64,000 bases of DNA from Clostridiales bacterium Firm_04 (GCA_001603005.1 LVAJ01000030.1:186001-250000); one strand, 5' to 3'; positions 7,858-16,495 are shown, counted from the first letter of the stretch. Made by a program: numbers and translations. Notes: a model not told the origin generated them from the sequence alone.

Positions 7858-9738
7858 ATGAACCTCTTTGAACAAATTGAACCGCTGCTGCTGCGGGTGC
7901 AGAAGCCTGCGCGGTACATCGGCGGCGAGCCGGGCAGCATCATGAAGGACAAATCGCAGGTCAAAGCGCGGTTTGCGTTCTGCTTCCCCGACCGCTACGA
8001 TGTCGGCATGAGCCACCTCGGCATGAAGGTGCTCTATTCTGTCATCAACAAGCGGCAGGAATACTGGTGTGAGCGCGTGTTTGCGCCGGACACCGATTTT
8101 GAAGCGCTGATGCGGGAGCATCATCTGCCGCTCTATGCGCTGGAAAGTCTGGAGCCGATCAGGGACTTCGATTTCATCGGCTTCACGCTGCAATATGAGC
8201 TTTGTTATACGAATATCCTGAATATGCTCGATCTGGCGGGCGTACCGATTTATCAGCGCGACCGCGGCGAGAACATTGCGCCGATCGTGTGCGCGGGCGG
8301 ATCCTGCGCGTGCAATCCGGAGCCGATCGCGGATTTCTGCGACCTCTTTTTCCTCGGTGAAGGCGAGGAGGTCGATCTGGAGGTCATGGATCTGTACGTC
8401 AAAATGCGGGATGCCGGCGCAACGCGCTCGGAGTTCCTGAAAGCTGCCGCGCAGATTCAGGGCGTTTACGTCCCGTCGCTCTACGACGTCACCTACAACG
8501 AGGACGGCACCGTTCAGGTGGTCACACCGCGGGACGGCGCGCCGGCAAGAGTCCGGAAGCGGATCATCGAGAATTTCGATGCATGTCCCGCGCCGGAGGA
8601 ATTTGTCGTGCCGTTTTCGGAGATCGTGCATGACCGTGCCGTGACAGAGGTACTGCGCGGATGTCTGCGCGGATGCCGGTTCTGTCAGGCGGGCTTTCTG
8701 TATCGCCCGTTCCGCGAGAAAAAGCCGGAAACGATCTGTGAGCAGTCAAAGAAGCTGATCGACAACACGGGCTATGAGGAGCTGTCGCTCTGTTCGCTCT
8801 CGACCTCGGATCATTCGCAGATCGAGGAGATGATGGACGGGCTGCTCACCTTTACCGACAATGAACATATCAATCTGAGCCTGCCCTCGCTGCGTGTGGA
8901 CAATTTCAGCACGGGGCTCATGAACCGCCTGCGACGCGTCCGCAGCAGCGGTCTGACCTTTGCGCCGGAAGCCGGTACGCAGCGGATGCGCGACGTCATC
9001 AACAAGAACGTCACCGAGGAAGAACTCATGCGCACCTGCAAGATCGCGTTCAATGCGGGGCAGACATCGGTCAAGCTCTACTTCATGATGGGCTTGCCGA
9101 CCGAAACGGATGACGATATCCGCGGCATCATCGAGCTGGCGCAGCGCGTCGTGGACATGTTCTACGAAATGGAACGCCGCCCGAAGGGTAAGCCGGTGCA
9201 GATCTCCTGCTCGATCGCGACCTTTGTGCCGAAGCCGTTCACGCCGTTCGAGTTTCACCCGCAGGATACCCGCGAGATGATCGCGCACAAGCAGAAGATC
9301 CTTGAGGAAGCCGTCGCGGGACACAAGCGGATCCGCGCGAGCTGGCATTTTCCGGATGCGAGTATTCTGGAAGCGGTGCTGGCAAAGGGCGACCGCCGGC
9401 TCTGCGATGTGCTCTACGGCGCATGGAAGCGCGGCTGCATTTTCGATGCATGGTCGGAGCATTTCCGCTATGACCTCTGGCTCGAATCCTTTGCGGAGCA
9501 CGGGCTGAATGTCGAGTTCTACGCGAACCGCCCGCGCCCCTATGACGAGGTGTTCCCGTGGGATCATCTGGATTATTACGTGGATAAGGCATTCCTGATC
9601 CGCGAAAATGAAAAGGCAAAGCAGGCACAGACCACGCAGCACTGCCGCCTGAACTGCGCCGGATGCGGCGTTACGAAGGTGACGGGGCATCCCTGCTTTG
9701 ACTACAAGGCACTGAAAGAAGAAGCGAAATCATCGTAA
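7858..9738 (+). CDS. B12-binding-type radical SAM protein, TIGR03960 family
   Basis: 626 residues. The N-terminal 30-210 region resembles a B12-binding fold (RFAFCFPDRYDVGMSHLG; APIVCAGGSCACNPEP; FFLGEGEE). The radical SAM cluster motif is RGCLRGCRFCQAG (C-X3-C-X2-C, about residue 266-273). A C-terminal Cys-rich segment ends with LNCAGCGV. In many Firmicutes this family sits next to a DUF2344/TIGR03936 partner; here that partner is at 10912, with two DUF2500 genes between them. The substrate is unknown. An RBS (GCCGGAGG) precedes the start. Confidence 0.9.
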   Translation: MNLFEQIEPLLLRVQKPARYIGGEPGSIMKDKSQVKARFAFCFPDRYDVGMSHLGMKVLYSVINKRQEYWCERVFAPDTDFEALMREHHLPLYALESLEPIRDFDFIGFTLQYELCYTNILNMLDLAGVPIYQRDRGENIAPIVCAGGSCACNPEPIADFCDLFFLGEGEEVDLEVMDLYVKMRDAGATRSEFLKAAAQIQGVYVPSLYDVTYNEDGTVQVVTPRDGAPARVRKRIIENFDACPAPEEFVVPFSEIVHDRAVTEVLRGCLRGCRFCQAGFLYRPFREKKPETICEQSKKLIDNTGYEELSLCSLSTSDHSQIEEMMDGLLTFTDNEHINLSLPSLRVDNFSTGLMNRLRRVRSSGLTFAPEAGTQRMRDVINKNVTEEELMRTCKIAFNAGQTSVKLYFMMGLPTETDDDIRGIIELAQRVVDMFYEMERRPKGKPVQISCSIATFVPKPFTPFEFHPQDTREMIAHKQKILEEAVAGHKRIRASWHFPDASILEAVLAKGDRRLCDVLYGAWKRGCIFDAWSEHFRYDLWLESFAEHGLNVEFYANRPRPYDEVFPWDHLDYYVDKAFLIRENEKAKQAQTTQHCRLNCAGCGVTKVTGHPCFDYKALKEEAKSS

Positions 9739-9784
9739 TATCGTAATACTGTCATATAGATAAAAGCAGAAAGAAGGTTTCAGC

Positions 9785-10420
9785 ATGGGTTTTACAATCA
9801 GCATTATGGGTCTGTTCATGTTTCTGATCTTCGCGGCAGTTTTCGGACTCATCATTTATAAGATCGTGAATCATGTTTCCGAGGAAGCGAAAAACAGCAA
9901 GGCGCCTGTGCTGACGGTAGAGGCAAAGGTCGTCAGCAAGCGCACATCAGTCAGCGGTACGGGCGGTTCGATGCAGATGAACGGGGTGTATTCCAGCGGT
10001 ACAACATCCACGAGCTATTACGTGACCTTTCAGGCACCGGACGGCTCCCGTCTGGAGCTGAAGGTTCCGGGCAAGAAATATGGCATGCTGGCAGAGGGCG
10101 ACACCGGTCTTCTGACCTACCAGCGCAAGCGTTTTGTCGGCTATAAGCGGAGAATTTCGCCGGCGCCGGCAGTCAGCGAGGACGAAGCACTGCTCGGACG
10201 CGTGATCGCGAACCAGCTGATGCAGGAGCCGGAGGTCTACCGGCATTCGAGAGCAGCCGCCGCGCAGCAGAGACAGGATGCGCAGCCGGCACAGTTCAGA
10301 CAGCCCGCTGCACAGCCGGAGCAGTATGCACAGCCCGCACAGTTCACACCGCCTGCGCAGCAGCAGGCAGCGGATCCCGCAGCGTTCAACGATCAACAGA
10401 CACAGAGAATGCAATTCTGA
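9785..10420 (+). CDS. DUF2500-type membrane-anchored protein (paralogue 1)
   Basis: 211 residues: one N-terminal TM segment (about 5-27), then a beta-rich domain with EAKVVSKRTSVSG, TSYYVTFQAPDGSRLELKVPGKKYGMLAEGDTG and LTYQRKRFVGYKR, which matches my recollection of DUF2500. The last 70 residues are Gln/Pro/Ala-rich and disordered, with repeated AQPAQF-like units. It is preceded by AGAAGG. Function unknown. The next gene encodes a shorter paralogue, and both lie between the radical SAM gene and its usual partner. Confidence 0.75.
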   Translation: MGFTISIMGLFMFLIFAAVFGLIIYKIVNHVSEEAKNSKAPVLTVEAKVVSKRTSVSGTGGSMQMNGVYSSGTTSTSYYVTFQAPDGSRLELKVPGKKYGMLAEGDTGLLTYQRKRFVGYKRRISPAPAVSEDEALLGRVIANQLMQEPEVYRHSRAAAAQQRQDAQPAQFRQPAAQPEQYAQPAQFTPPAQQQAADPAAFNDQQTQRMQF

Positions 10421-10482
10421 TACTGATTTTTTTACAGAAGGAAAGAGGATTTTCAAAAACTGTTTTTTTGGAGGATCAAAAA

Positions 10483-10881
10483 ATGACAGGTGCAGGAAAT
10501 CCGTATGAATCAATCGTTCCGTTTTTGAAGGCAATTCCGCTGGCAATGTTTATCATCGTGGCAGTTGTCGTCGCCATGATCTGGCTCCGGCGCAAGGCAA
10601 AGGAAAAGCGCGGTGAGCTCGGCGGGATGACAACCGTGAACGCAACTGTGATCTACAAGCGCAGAGATGTGCGCCGCGATCTCAATTCGGCGCCGGACGA
10701 TGCGCGCTATGCGAACACGAATTTTTACTACATCACCTTTGAGGAAAAGGCGGGCAGCCGGCTGGAGCTGCTTGTGCCCGGAAAAGTCTATGAGGCGATC
10801 CGCCGCGGCGACCGCGGTGTGCTCTCGTATCAGGGACTGCGCTTTCTGGACTTTATGCCGCAGAAGCAGGCACATTCGTAA
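10483..10881 (+). CDS. DUF2500-type membrane-anchored protein (paralogue 2)
   Basis: 132 residues from the ATG at 10483, chosen for the GGAGG 8 bases upstream rather than an in-frame TTG at 10468. There is one TM segment (about 16-36) and a DUF2500-like domain: NATVIYKRRDV, FYYITFEEKAGSRLELLVPGKVYEAIRRGDRG and LSYQGLRFLDF align block by block with the preceding gene. It lacks that gene's Gln/Pro tail. The pair looks like a local duplication. Confidence 0.75.
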   Translation: MTGAGNPYESIVPFLKAIPLAMFIIVAVVVAMIWLRRKAKEKRGELGGMTTVNATVIYKRRDVRRDLNSAPDDARYANTNFYYITFEEKAGSRLELLVPGKVYEAIRRGDRGVLSYQGLRFLDFMPQKQAHS

Positions 10882-10911
10882 CAGCCGCAGATTGCAAAAG
10901 GAGAGACAGAT

Positions 10912-11592
10912 ATGGTACCGGTCAGAGCGACCTTTGAAAAGCGCCGCCGTGCAAAATACATCTCGCATCTGGATCTGATGCGCTGCATGCAGCGTGCGTT
11001 CCGGCGCGCGGGGGTGCCGATCTGGTTCACAGAGGGCTTCAATCCGCATGCCTATCTGATGTTTCCGCTTGCGCTTTCGCTTGGCTATGAGAGCGGCTGC
11101 GAGTGCATGGATTTCCGCATTGACGGAGACATGTCTATGCAGGAGGCAATGGAGCGGCTGAACCGCGTCCTGCCGCCGGATTTGCAGCTGAAATCGGTTG
11201 CGGCGCCGGTGCGCAAGCATACGGACATTGCCTTTGCGGATTACGCGGTCTGTCTGGACTGTGCGGATGAAAGCGTAAAGGCGGATGCTCTGCGCGCGGC
11301 GTGGGATACGTTCATTGCGCAGCCGGAGATCATCGTCGAAAAGAAAACAAAACGCGGCACGGCAGAGGTCGATGTCAAGGCGCAGGCGCAGATCATGATG
11401 ACGCAGACGCTGGAAGACGGGCTCTGGCTGAAGCTGCGGATGCCCGCAGGTACCTCGGTCAATGTGAATCCGGGGCTGCTGACCGACGCGTTTCTGGCAT
11501 GGCTGCCGGAGCATGCGCCGGATGTCCGCACGGGCATGATGCATGCAGAGCGGCTGGCGATTCTCTGTGAGGACGGCACACCGTTCCGATAA
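10912..11592 (+). CDS. TIGR03936/DUF2344 radical SAM-associated protein
   Basis: 226 residues. RATFEKRRRAKYISHLDLMRCMQRAFRRAGVPIWFTEGFNPHA (about 4-48, shown here only as the start and end blocks RATFEKRRRAKYIS and TEGFNPH in practice) is the DUF2344 hallmark, and SLGYESGCECMDF follows. The family is normally encoded beside the TIGR03960 radical SAM protein and is presumed to work with it; the substrate is unknown. The start is preceded by AAAGGAGAGACAGAT. A strong terminator follows at 11598. Confidence 0.88.
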   Translation: MVPVRATFEKRRRAKYISHLDLMRCMQRAFRRAGVPIWFTEGFNPHAYLMFPLALSLGYESGCECMDFRIDGDMSMQEAMERLNRVLPPDLQLKSVAAPVRKHTDIAFADYAVCLDCADESVKADALRAAWDTFIAQPEIIVEKKTKRGTAEVDVKAQAQIMMTQTLEDGLWLKLRMPAGTSVNVNPGLLTDAFLAWLPEHAPDVRTGMMHAERLAILCEDGTPFR

Positions 11593-11597
11593 AAAGC

Positions 11598-11640
11598 AAA
11601 CGCTGTGGTATTTCCGATGCGAAATGCCATAGCGTTTTTT
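11598..11640 (+). terminator. Intrinsic terminator fused to a downstream promoter
   Basis: AAACGCTGTGGTATTT / AAATGCCATAGCGTTT stem, then TTTTTT. A promoter begins 3 bases later. The unit resembles those at 42566-42641 and 44363-44440. Confidence 0.85.
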
Positions 11641-11642
11641 GA

Positions 11643-11671
11643 TTGACAGAGCGACAAAATCGTGCTATAAT
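11643..11671 (+). promoter_or_regulatory. Sigma-A promoter of the flavoprotein gene
   Basis: TTGACA (11643-11648), 17 bp, TATAAT (11666-11671): near-consensus, directly behind the preceding terminator. Confidence 0.88.
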
Positions 11672-11702
11672 GGTGAACAATATCATGGAAGGAGAAAATG
11701 CG

Positions 11703-12269
11703 ATGCATGTACTGATTCTCAATTGCAGCCCCGTCCGGAACGGCGCGACTGCGGAGATCGTCCGGCTTGCGGCTGCGCATCTGTCCGGCAGATGCCGCAC
11801 AAAAACGATTTGCATAGACGATTACAGCTTCGGATTCTGCAAGGGCTGCCGCACCTGCCACGAAACGGCGGTCTGCGTGCAGCAGGACGATATTCCGGTC
11901 ATCATACAGGAATTTGAACAGGCGGATATCATCATTTCGGTTTCGCCCTCGTACTGGGCGGATGTGCCGGGGCAGTTCAAAGCGTTCATTGACCGCTGTA
12001 CGCCGTGGTGCAATACGCATGAGCCGCATGCCGCGGTCAGACGCGGAAAACGAGGCTACTGCATCGCGCTGCGAACCGGTCCGGGGATGCATGAGTGTGA
12101 GCAGATCATCCGGACGGTCACGCATTTCTACGGTCATCTGGAGATCCCGTGCTGCGGCAGTCTCGGCTTATGCGGCGTGGAGCAGAAAGCGGATGTCGCA
12201 GCGCATCAGGATGAAATTGCTGCATTCTGCGCGGAAATCATAGAGCAGACAGGATGTCCCGTTGACTGA
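11703..12269 (+). CDS. Flavodoxin-fold reductase with iron-sulfur-flavoprotein-like Cys motif
   Basis: 188 residues. MHVLILNCSPVRNGATAEIV is the FMN phosphate-binding loop of NAD(P)H-dependent FMN reductase/flavodoxin-like proteins. CKGCRTCHETAVC (C-X2-C-X2-C-X5-C) matches the compact cluster motif known from archaeal iron-sulfur flavoprotein (Isf), although cluster-free relatives have similar Cys patterns. The ATG at 11703 is taken because GGAG lies 8 bases upstream; an in-frame ATG at 11685 precedes that site. It is monocistronic: promoter at 11643 and a terminator overlapping the stop codon. Confidence 0.85.
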   Translation: MHVLILNCSPVRNGATAEIVRLAAAHLSGRCRTKTICIDDYSFGFCKGCRTCHETAVCVQQDDIPVIIQEFEQADIIISVSPSYWADVPGQFKAFIDRCTPWCNTHEPHAAVRRGKRGYCIALRTGPGMHECEQIIRTVTHFYGHLEIPCCGSLGLCGVEQKADVAAHQDEIAAFCAEIIEQTGCPVD

Positions 12270-12294
12270 TTCGGGGCATCCTGTTCTTTGTTCG
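12249..12294 (+). terminator. Terminator overlapping the flavoprotein stop
   Basis: ACAGGATG-CCCG / CGGGGCATCCTGT stem spanning the TGA stop at 12267, followed by TCTTTG. Confidence 0.7.
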
Positions 12295-12306
12295 GGCGTT
12301 CAGCAC

Positions 12307-12340
12307 TTCGACAGCATTTGCGGCGCGTGCGTGGTATAAT
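12307..12340 (+). promoter_or_regulatory. spoIIGA promoter with 0A box and 21-bp spacer
   Basis: TTCGACA (12307-12313) is an exact 0A box (reverse complement of TGTCGAA) and overlaps the -35 position. The -10 TATAAT is at 12335-12340, which leaves 21 bp between the two hexamers. Bacillus subtilis spoIIG and spoIIE are known to use sigma-A promoters with over-long spacers activated by phosphorylated Spo0A. The same spacing is seen here before spoIIE (57376-57408). Confidence 0.7.
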
Positions 12341-12356
12341 GTGACTGGTGATTGGC

Positions 12357-13169
12357 ATGACGATTTACTTGGATGTGCTGCTGCTCTCAAATCTCTGGGC
12401 GGACTATGCGCTGCTGCATGCCGCCGCCCGCCTGACGCATACGCCGCTGCCGAAGCTGCGCGGGCTGCTCGGTGCAATGCTCGGCGCGATCAGTGCGCTG
12501 GTGATTCTGCTGCCGCCGCTGCCGAAACTGCTGCTACCGGCGGTGCGGCTGCTGCCTGCGGGCATGGTCTGTGCGGCGGCATTCGGGCGGAAGCGGCTTT
12601 TGCGGCAGACGGCGGTGTTCCTCGGTGTGAGCATGTTTTTCTGCGGCATGCTGCGGGCATTGGCGGTGCTGTTCCGACCGGCGGGGCTTTACATGCAGAA
12701 CACGGTCATTTACGCGGACATTTCCCTGCTGACGCTGCTCGGCGGAACGGCATTCGCATCGGCATGCGCGGCGCTCTGGGCAAGGCATACCGCGGCAAAA
12801 CCGCGCGGCGGATTCCGGCTGCATCTGCGGCTTGCCGGACAGGATTTTCTGCTGCCCGCGATCGCGGACACCGGCAACACGCTCTGTGATGCGTTCACGG
12901 GCAAGCCGGTCGTGGTCTGCCCGACGGCTGCACTCTCCCGCTGGCTCGCCGGCTATCCAGATGCCGAACAGGCGGCTGCATCATGCAGAGGTTTCCGGAT
13001 GCTGCCGGTGCGGACGGTCGCGGGCGGGGCGCTGCTGCCTGCGTTTCAGCCGGAATACGCGGCGGTCTGTCAGGCAGGACGCACCGCCGAATCGCCTGCC
13101 GATGTGCTGATCGCATTGACAGAGAATCCGCAGACGGCTGCGATTTTGCCGGCATCGGTCTGCGGATAA
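12357..13169 (+). CDS. spoIIGA: Sigma-E processing protease SpoIIGA
   Basis: 270 residues. [20 protein letters not shown] starts a hydrophobic N-terminal half with about five TM segments (to about 145). The C-terminal aspartic-protease-like half carries the catalytic motif [16 protein letters not shown] (about residues 170-185). It cleaves the pro-sequence of sigma-E in the mother cell. An in-frame GTG at 12348 is an alternative start, but the ATG at 12357 gives the normal family N-terminus and has GGTGATT upstream. sigE follows 19 bases later. Confidence 0.92.
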   Translation: MTIYLDVLLLSNLWADYALLHAAARLTHTPLPKLRGLLGAMLGAISALVILLPPLPKLLLPAVRLLPAGMVCAAAFGRKRLLRQTAVFLGVSMFFCGMLRALAVLFRPAGLYMQNTVIYADISLLTLLGGTAFASACAALWARHTAAKPRGGFRLHLRLAGQDFLLPAIADTGNTLCDAFTGKPVVVCPTAALSRWLAGYPDAEQAAASCRGFRMLPVRTVAGGALLPAFQPEYAAVCQAGRTAESPADVLIALTENPQTAAILPASVCG

Positions 13170-13188
13170 CAAGGAAAGGAGCGTATTT

Positions 13189-13902
13189 ATGCGATTTTTG
13201 AAACGGTACTTCCAGATGCTGAAGCTGCTGCTGCCGGAAATGGGCGATTCGGTGCATTATCTCAGCGGCGCGGATCAGCTGCCGGCGCCGCTGACGCGTG
13301 CGCAGGAAGCAGAGGCGTTTGCGGCGCTTGCAAAGGGCGACCGCGCGGCAAGGGAGACTTTGATTGTACATAATCTGCGGCTTGTGGTGTATATTGCGAA
13401 GAAATTCGAGACGCCTGCTGTTCCGCTGGACGATCTCATTTCGATCGGGACGATCGGGCTGATGAAGGCTGTCGCGACCTTTCATCCGGAAAAGAACATC
13501 AAGCTTGCGACCTATGCCTCGCGCTGCATTGAGAATGAGATCCTGATGCACCTGCGGAAAGTCTCGCAGCAGCGTGCAGAAATCTCGATTGACGAGCCGC
13601 TGAACACGGACTGGGACGGCAATGAGCTGCTGCTTTCGGATCTGCTCGGCACGGACGGCGACGAGGTCTGCCGCGGCGTGGAGCAGGAATCGGAGCGGCG
13701 CCTGCTGCGGGAAGCGGTCATGCGGCTGAACCCGCGCGAGCGGCAGATCATGGAGATGCGGTTCGGCTTGCTGAACGGGCATGAGCGCACGCAGAAAGAG
13801 GTCGCGGAGACGATCGGCATTTCGCAGTCGTATATCTCGCGGCTGGAAAAGAAGATCATCCGGCGGCTGCGCGCGGAGCTGGAAGATGTGATTTTCTCGT
13901 AG
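13189..13902 (+). CDS. sigE: Sporulation sigma factor sigma-E precursor
   Basis: 237 residues, matching pro-sigma-E. An amphipathic pro-sequence (about 1-27, [17 protein letters not shown]) precedes the cleavage region [13 protein letters not shown]. Region 2 has [16 protein letters not shown] and [17 protein letters not shown]; region 4 has [15 protein letters not shown] and [16 protein letters not shown]. It directs early mother-cell transcription and is activated by the preceding protease. AAGGAAAGGAGCG precedes the start. sigG, often the next gene in Bacillus, is not here. Confidence 0.96.
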   Translation: MRFLKRYFQMLKLLLPEMGDSVHYLSGADQLPAPLTRAQEAEAFAALAKGDRAARETLIVHNLRLVVYIAKKFETPAVPLDDLISIGTIGLMKAVATFHPEKNIKLATYASRCIENEILMHLRKVSQQRAEISIDEPLNTDWDGNELLLSDLLGTDGDEVCRGVEQESERRLLREAVMRLNPRERQIMEMRFGLLNGHERTQKEVAETIGISQSYISRLEKKIIRRLRAELEDVIFS

Positions 13903-13910
13903 ATACGAAA

Positions 13911-13950
13911 AACCGCCGCTCTCCGTTCTGGAAAGCGGCGGTCATTTGCA
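13911..13950. terminator. Bidirectional terminator between sigE and rpsT
   Basis: AACCGCCGCT / AGCGGCGGT stem around CTCCGTTCTGGAA, with A-rich and T-rich flanks on both strands (GGTTTTTCG on the minus strand). Confidence 0.75.
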
Positions 13951-13968
13951 ATTTGCTTTTGGATCCGA

Positions 13969-14241
13969 TCAGCTAGCCTTGTTCAGCAGCTTCATCAGCT
14001 GAGACTTCTTTCTCGCAGCATTGTTCTTGTGCAGGATGCCCTTTGCACAAGCCTGATCCACGCGCTTGATTGCGTAACGGATCACAGCGGTACGATCGGT
14101 GCCGCCGACATATGCCTTCTTGATCGCAGTCTTCAGAGCAGACTTGGTAGCCTTGTTCCGTGCTGCACGGATCTTGTTGGTCTTATCTCTTTTTTCCGGT
14201 GTCGGGCGCTTTTTCGGCGCAGTATTCTTTGCAGCTGCCAT
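13969..14241 (-). CDS. rpsT: 30S ribosomal protein S20
   Basis: 90 residues, very basic. MAAAKNTAPKKRPTPEKRDKTNK starts a typical S20; ARNKATKSALKT and KGILHKNNAARKKSQLMKLL are the conserved helices that bind 16S rRNA. The ATG at 14239-14241 is preceded by AAAAGGAGTACC; the frame remains open upstream, but that is the leader. It is divergent from gpr, an arrangement common in Firmicutes. A leader of about 145 bases separates it from its promoter. Confidence 0.96.
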   Translation of the reverse strand: MAAAKNTAPKKRPTPEKRDKTNKIRAARNKATKSALKTAIKKAYVGGTDRTAVIRYAIKRVDQACAKGILHKNNAARKKSQLMKLLNKAS

Positions 14242-14392
14242 TGTTTGGTACTCCTTTTCTTGTCTGCCAATTTGCAGAATTGTGAATAATTTCTGGAAAG
14301 CGGCATACAGTAAATGCAGAACGATTATGGCGGGACCATTCTGCCGGCGCGGGTGGGGACCGCATAGTTTACATGCTGCCAAACCAACTATT

Positions 14393-14421
14393 ATTATATC
14401 AGGTTCGGCACAAAAATGCAA
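14393..14421 (-). promoter_or_regulatory. rpsT sigma-A promoter
   Basis: Minus strand TTGCAT (14416-14421), 17 bp, TATAAT (14393-14398). The resulting leader (about 14386-14242) is GC-rich in its first part (GCGGTCCCC..GCCGGC) and could carry an autoregulatory structure, which is not demonstrated. Confidence 0.75.
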
Positions 14422-14503
14422 TATGGCAAAATGCGGAATTTGCGCGAAAAATCGAACTTTGTTTCGGCGGAATGCACAAGTTTTCCGCTTGGGGAGGGAT
14501 CAC

Positions 14504-15379
14504 ATGCAGAATCAGGGGCGCAGCAGCCGGACAGACCTTGCGGTCGAGCGCGCGGAGCAGCTCCCGGAATGCTCCGGCATCCACATGCGGCAGCGCGGAC
14601 ATGCCTTCCGGATCACGGATATCACGATTGATTCGGACGAGCAGGGCGCGGCGATCGGGCGCGGAAAAGGGCGCTATCTGACGCTGGAAAGCGGGGATTT
14701 GCACCATGAAACGCCGCAGCTGCGGGAACAGGTCACGGAGCTTGCGGCGGAGCTGCGGCAGTTCCTGCCGGAGGGTGCGGTGCTGATCGCGGGGCTCGGC
14801 AATGCGGAGATCACGCCGGATGCGATCGGTCCGGAGACTGCCGGACGCATTCTTGCAACGCGGCATCTGCGGCGCGAATTGCAGGACAATGCGCCGGACA
14901 CCGCGTTTCTGCGCGGACTGCGGCAGGTCAGTGTGCTGGCGAACGGGGTACTCGGGCAGACCGGCATTGAGACTGCGGAGCTGATCGCGGCGCTGAAGGA
15001 GACCGTGCAGCCGGCATGTGTGGTCGCGATCGACGCACTCGCCTGCTCGGATCTGCGTCGGCTCGGCACGACCGTACAGATCTCGGATGCGGGCATCTCG
15101 CCGGGCAGCGGGGTACAGAACCGCCGCGCGGAACTAAGCCTACGGACGCTCGGCATACCGGTTTTGGCAATCGGTGTGCCGACGGTCGTGGATCTGCACA
15201 CGGTCATCATGCAGGCTGCGGGCGAACACATGCAGCCGGATCTGCATGCAGTCCCGAACATGATGGTCACGCCGCGCAACATCGACCAGCTTTTGCATCA
15301 CGCTGCAAGGCTGCTGGCGTTTGCGCTGAACCTTGCGCTGCATCCGGAGCTCAGTTATGAGGATGCAGAGGCGCTCTGA
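14504..15379 (+). CDS. gpr: GPR germination endopeptidase
   Basis: 291 residues. RTDLAVERAEQL near residues 8-19 is the zymogen pro-region/autocleavage area. FRITDITIDSDEQGAAIGRGKGRYLTLE, ILIAGLGN-type AEITPDAIGPE, and DLHTVIMQAAG are typical of GPR. It degrades small acid-soluble spore proteins on germination. The ATG at 14504 is chosen for GGGGAGG 6 bases upstream; the open frame further up overlaps the rpsT leader. DUF421 and DUF4363 genes follow closely. Confidence 0.93.
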   Translation: MQNQGRSSRTDLAVERAEQLPECSGIHMRQRGHAFRITDITIDSDEQGAAIGRGKGRYLTLESGDLHHETPQLREQVTELAAELRQFLPEGAVLIAGLGNAEITPDAIGPETAGRILATRHLRRELQDNAPDTAFLRGLRQVSVLANGVLGQTGIETAELIAALKETVQPACVVAIDALACSDLRRLGTTVQISDAGISPGSGVQNRRAELSLRTLGIPVLAIGVPTVVDLHTVIMQAAGEHMQPDLHAVPNMMVTPRNIDQLLHHAARLLAFALNLALHPELSYEDAEAL

Positions 15380-15401
15380 CACAAACGGAAGGGGGTAGGC
15401 G

Positions 15402-16079
15402 ATGCTTGTCAGTTTTCTGCGTGTTTTGATTTTGTATCCGATCGTGATTTTCGGCATCCGGCTCATGGGCAAGCGGCAGCTCGGCGAATTGCAGCCGACG
15501 GAGCTGGTCGTCACGATTCTGATTTCCAATATCGCGACGCTGCCGCTGGAAGACCAGAATCTGCCGCTGCTCATGGGCATTGTGCCGATGCTGCTGCTGA
15601 TCTGCTTTGAGGTGCTGCTCTCATGGGGCGTGCTGAAAAACCGGAAGCTGCGGCATCTGCTCGCCGGTTCGCCGCAGATCATCATTCGGGGCGGCAGGCT
15701 CGATCAGCAGGTGATGCGCGCGCTGCGTTTTTCGCTTGATGACCTGATGACGGCGCTGCGCGGGAGCGGTGTGTTTGATATTACGGAGGTGCAGCTGGCG
15801 GTCGTGGAGACAAACGGCAATGTTTCGGTTTATCAGAAGGCGCCGGCGCGCGCGGCGACCTGTGCCGATCTGCAACTGCGTCCGGAATCTTCGGATCCGC
15901 CGGAGGTGCTGATCGCGGACGGCAGCATCAGCCGCGAGGGGATGCGTGCGGCGGGCTGGGATCCGGCACGCCTGAACGGGATTTTGCGGCAGAAGCAGCT
16001 TTCCGCCGCGGACATTTTTCTGCTGACAGCCGACCGCAAGGGGCTGCGCTGTCTCATCAAAAAGGAGGCGGCTGTATGA
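15402..16079 (+). CDS. DUF421 (YetF-like) membrane protein
   Basis: 225 residues. Three TM segments cover about residues 1-80 (VLILYPIVIFGIRLMGKRQLGELQPTELV is the family start, given here in part), followed by a soluble DUF421 domain with GSPQIIIRGGRLD and RFSLDDLMTALRGSGVFDITEV. Relatives (SpoVAF-adjacent YetF/YdfR types) are associated with spores; an exact role is not established. The preceding RBS is AAGGGGG. It overlaps the next ORF by 4 bases. Confidence 0.85.
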   Translation: MLVSFLRVLILYPIVIFGIRLMGKRQLGELQPTELVVTILISNIATLPLEDQNLPLLMGIVPMLLLICFEVLLSWGVLKNRKLRHLLAGSPQIIIRGGRLDQQVMRALRFSLDDLMTALRGSGVFDITEVQLAVVETNGNVSVYQKAPARAATCADLQLRPESSDPPEVLIADGSISREGMRAAGWDPARLNGILRQKQLSAADIFLLTADRKGLRCLIKKEAAV

Positions 16080-16447
16080 GCAACAAGCGCATCCGGACGG
16101 CGCTTGCAGTGCTGCTGATGCTGGTTCTGCTGATGATCTGCTCTGTCGTGACGGTGCGGCATTGCTGCGGCAGGCTGCTTCGCGGGACGGATCTGGTGCT
16201 GGAATCGCTGGATTCGCAGCAGGAGAATGCGGTTTCGGCTGCGATCGAAGCGCTGGAAGCGAACTGGCGCCGGTACAGCATCCCGCTGCATCTGTTCGTG
16301 CCGAATCAGCCGCTGACCGATCTCAACAAGTCGGTTTTCCGGCTCGGGGCGATGCAGAAAGACGGCTGCGATGAGCTGCGCGCGGAGCTCTGCGCCGTCA
16401 AAGCCGATCTGGAATGGATCCGCGGGCAGGAGATGACATTGTTCTGA
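16076..16447 (+). CDS. DUF4363-like membrane-anchored protein
   Basis: 123 residues with one N-terminal TM segment (about 8-29) and a helical extracytoplasmic domain (SQQENAVSAAIEALEANWRR; LTDLNKSVFRLGAM). This fits DUF4363, often encoded beside DUF421 in sporulating Clostridia. Start ATGAGC overlaps the DUF421 stop (ATGA), with AAAAAGGAGGCGG upstream. Function unknown. Confidence 0.72.
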   Translation: MSNKRIRTALAVLLMLVLLMICSVVTVRHCCGRLLRGTDLVLESLDSQQENAVSAAIEALEANWRRYSIPLHLFVPNQPLTDLNKSVFRLGAMQKDGCDELRAELCAVKADLEWIRGQEMTLF

Positions 16448-16459
16448 CCGCACAGAAAG

Positions 16460-16495
16460 AGCGCCGCAGGCGGGAAATCCCTGCGGCGCTGTTGT
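16460..16495. terminator. Terminator shared by convergent genes
   Basis: AGCGCCGCAGG / CCTGCGGCGCT perfect 11-bp stem, GTTGTG on the plus side and CTTTCTG on the minus side. It lies between DUF4363 (plus) and the transglutaminase-like gene (minus). Confidence 0.7.

Noticed and set aside
14341-14400. Sigma-G/F promoter for gpr (GCATA ... CAACTATTA)
   Set aside because: The -10 match is poor and overlaps the rpsT promoter; too weak to list as a feature.
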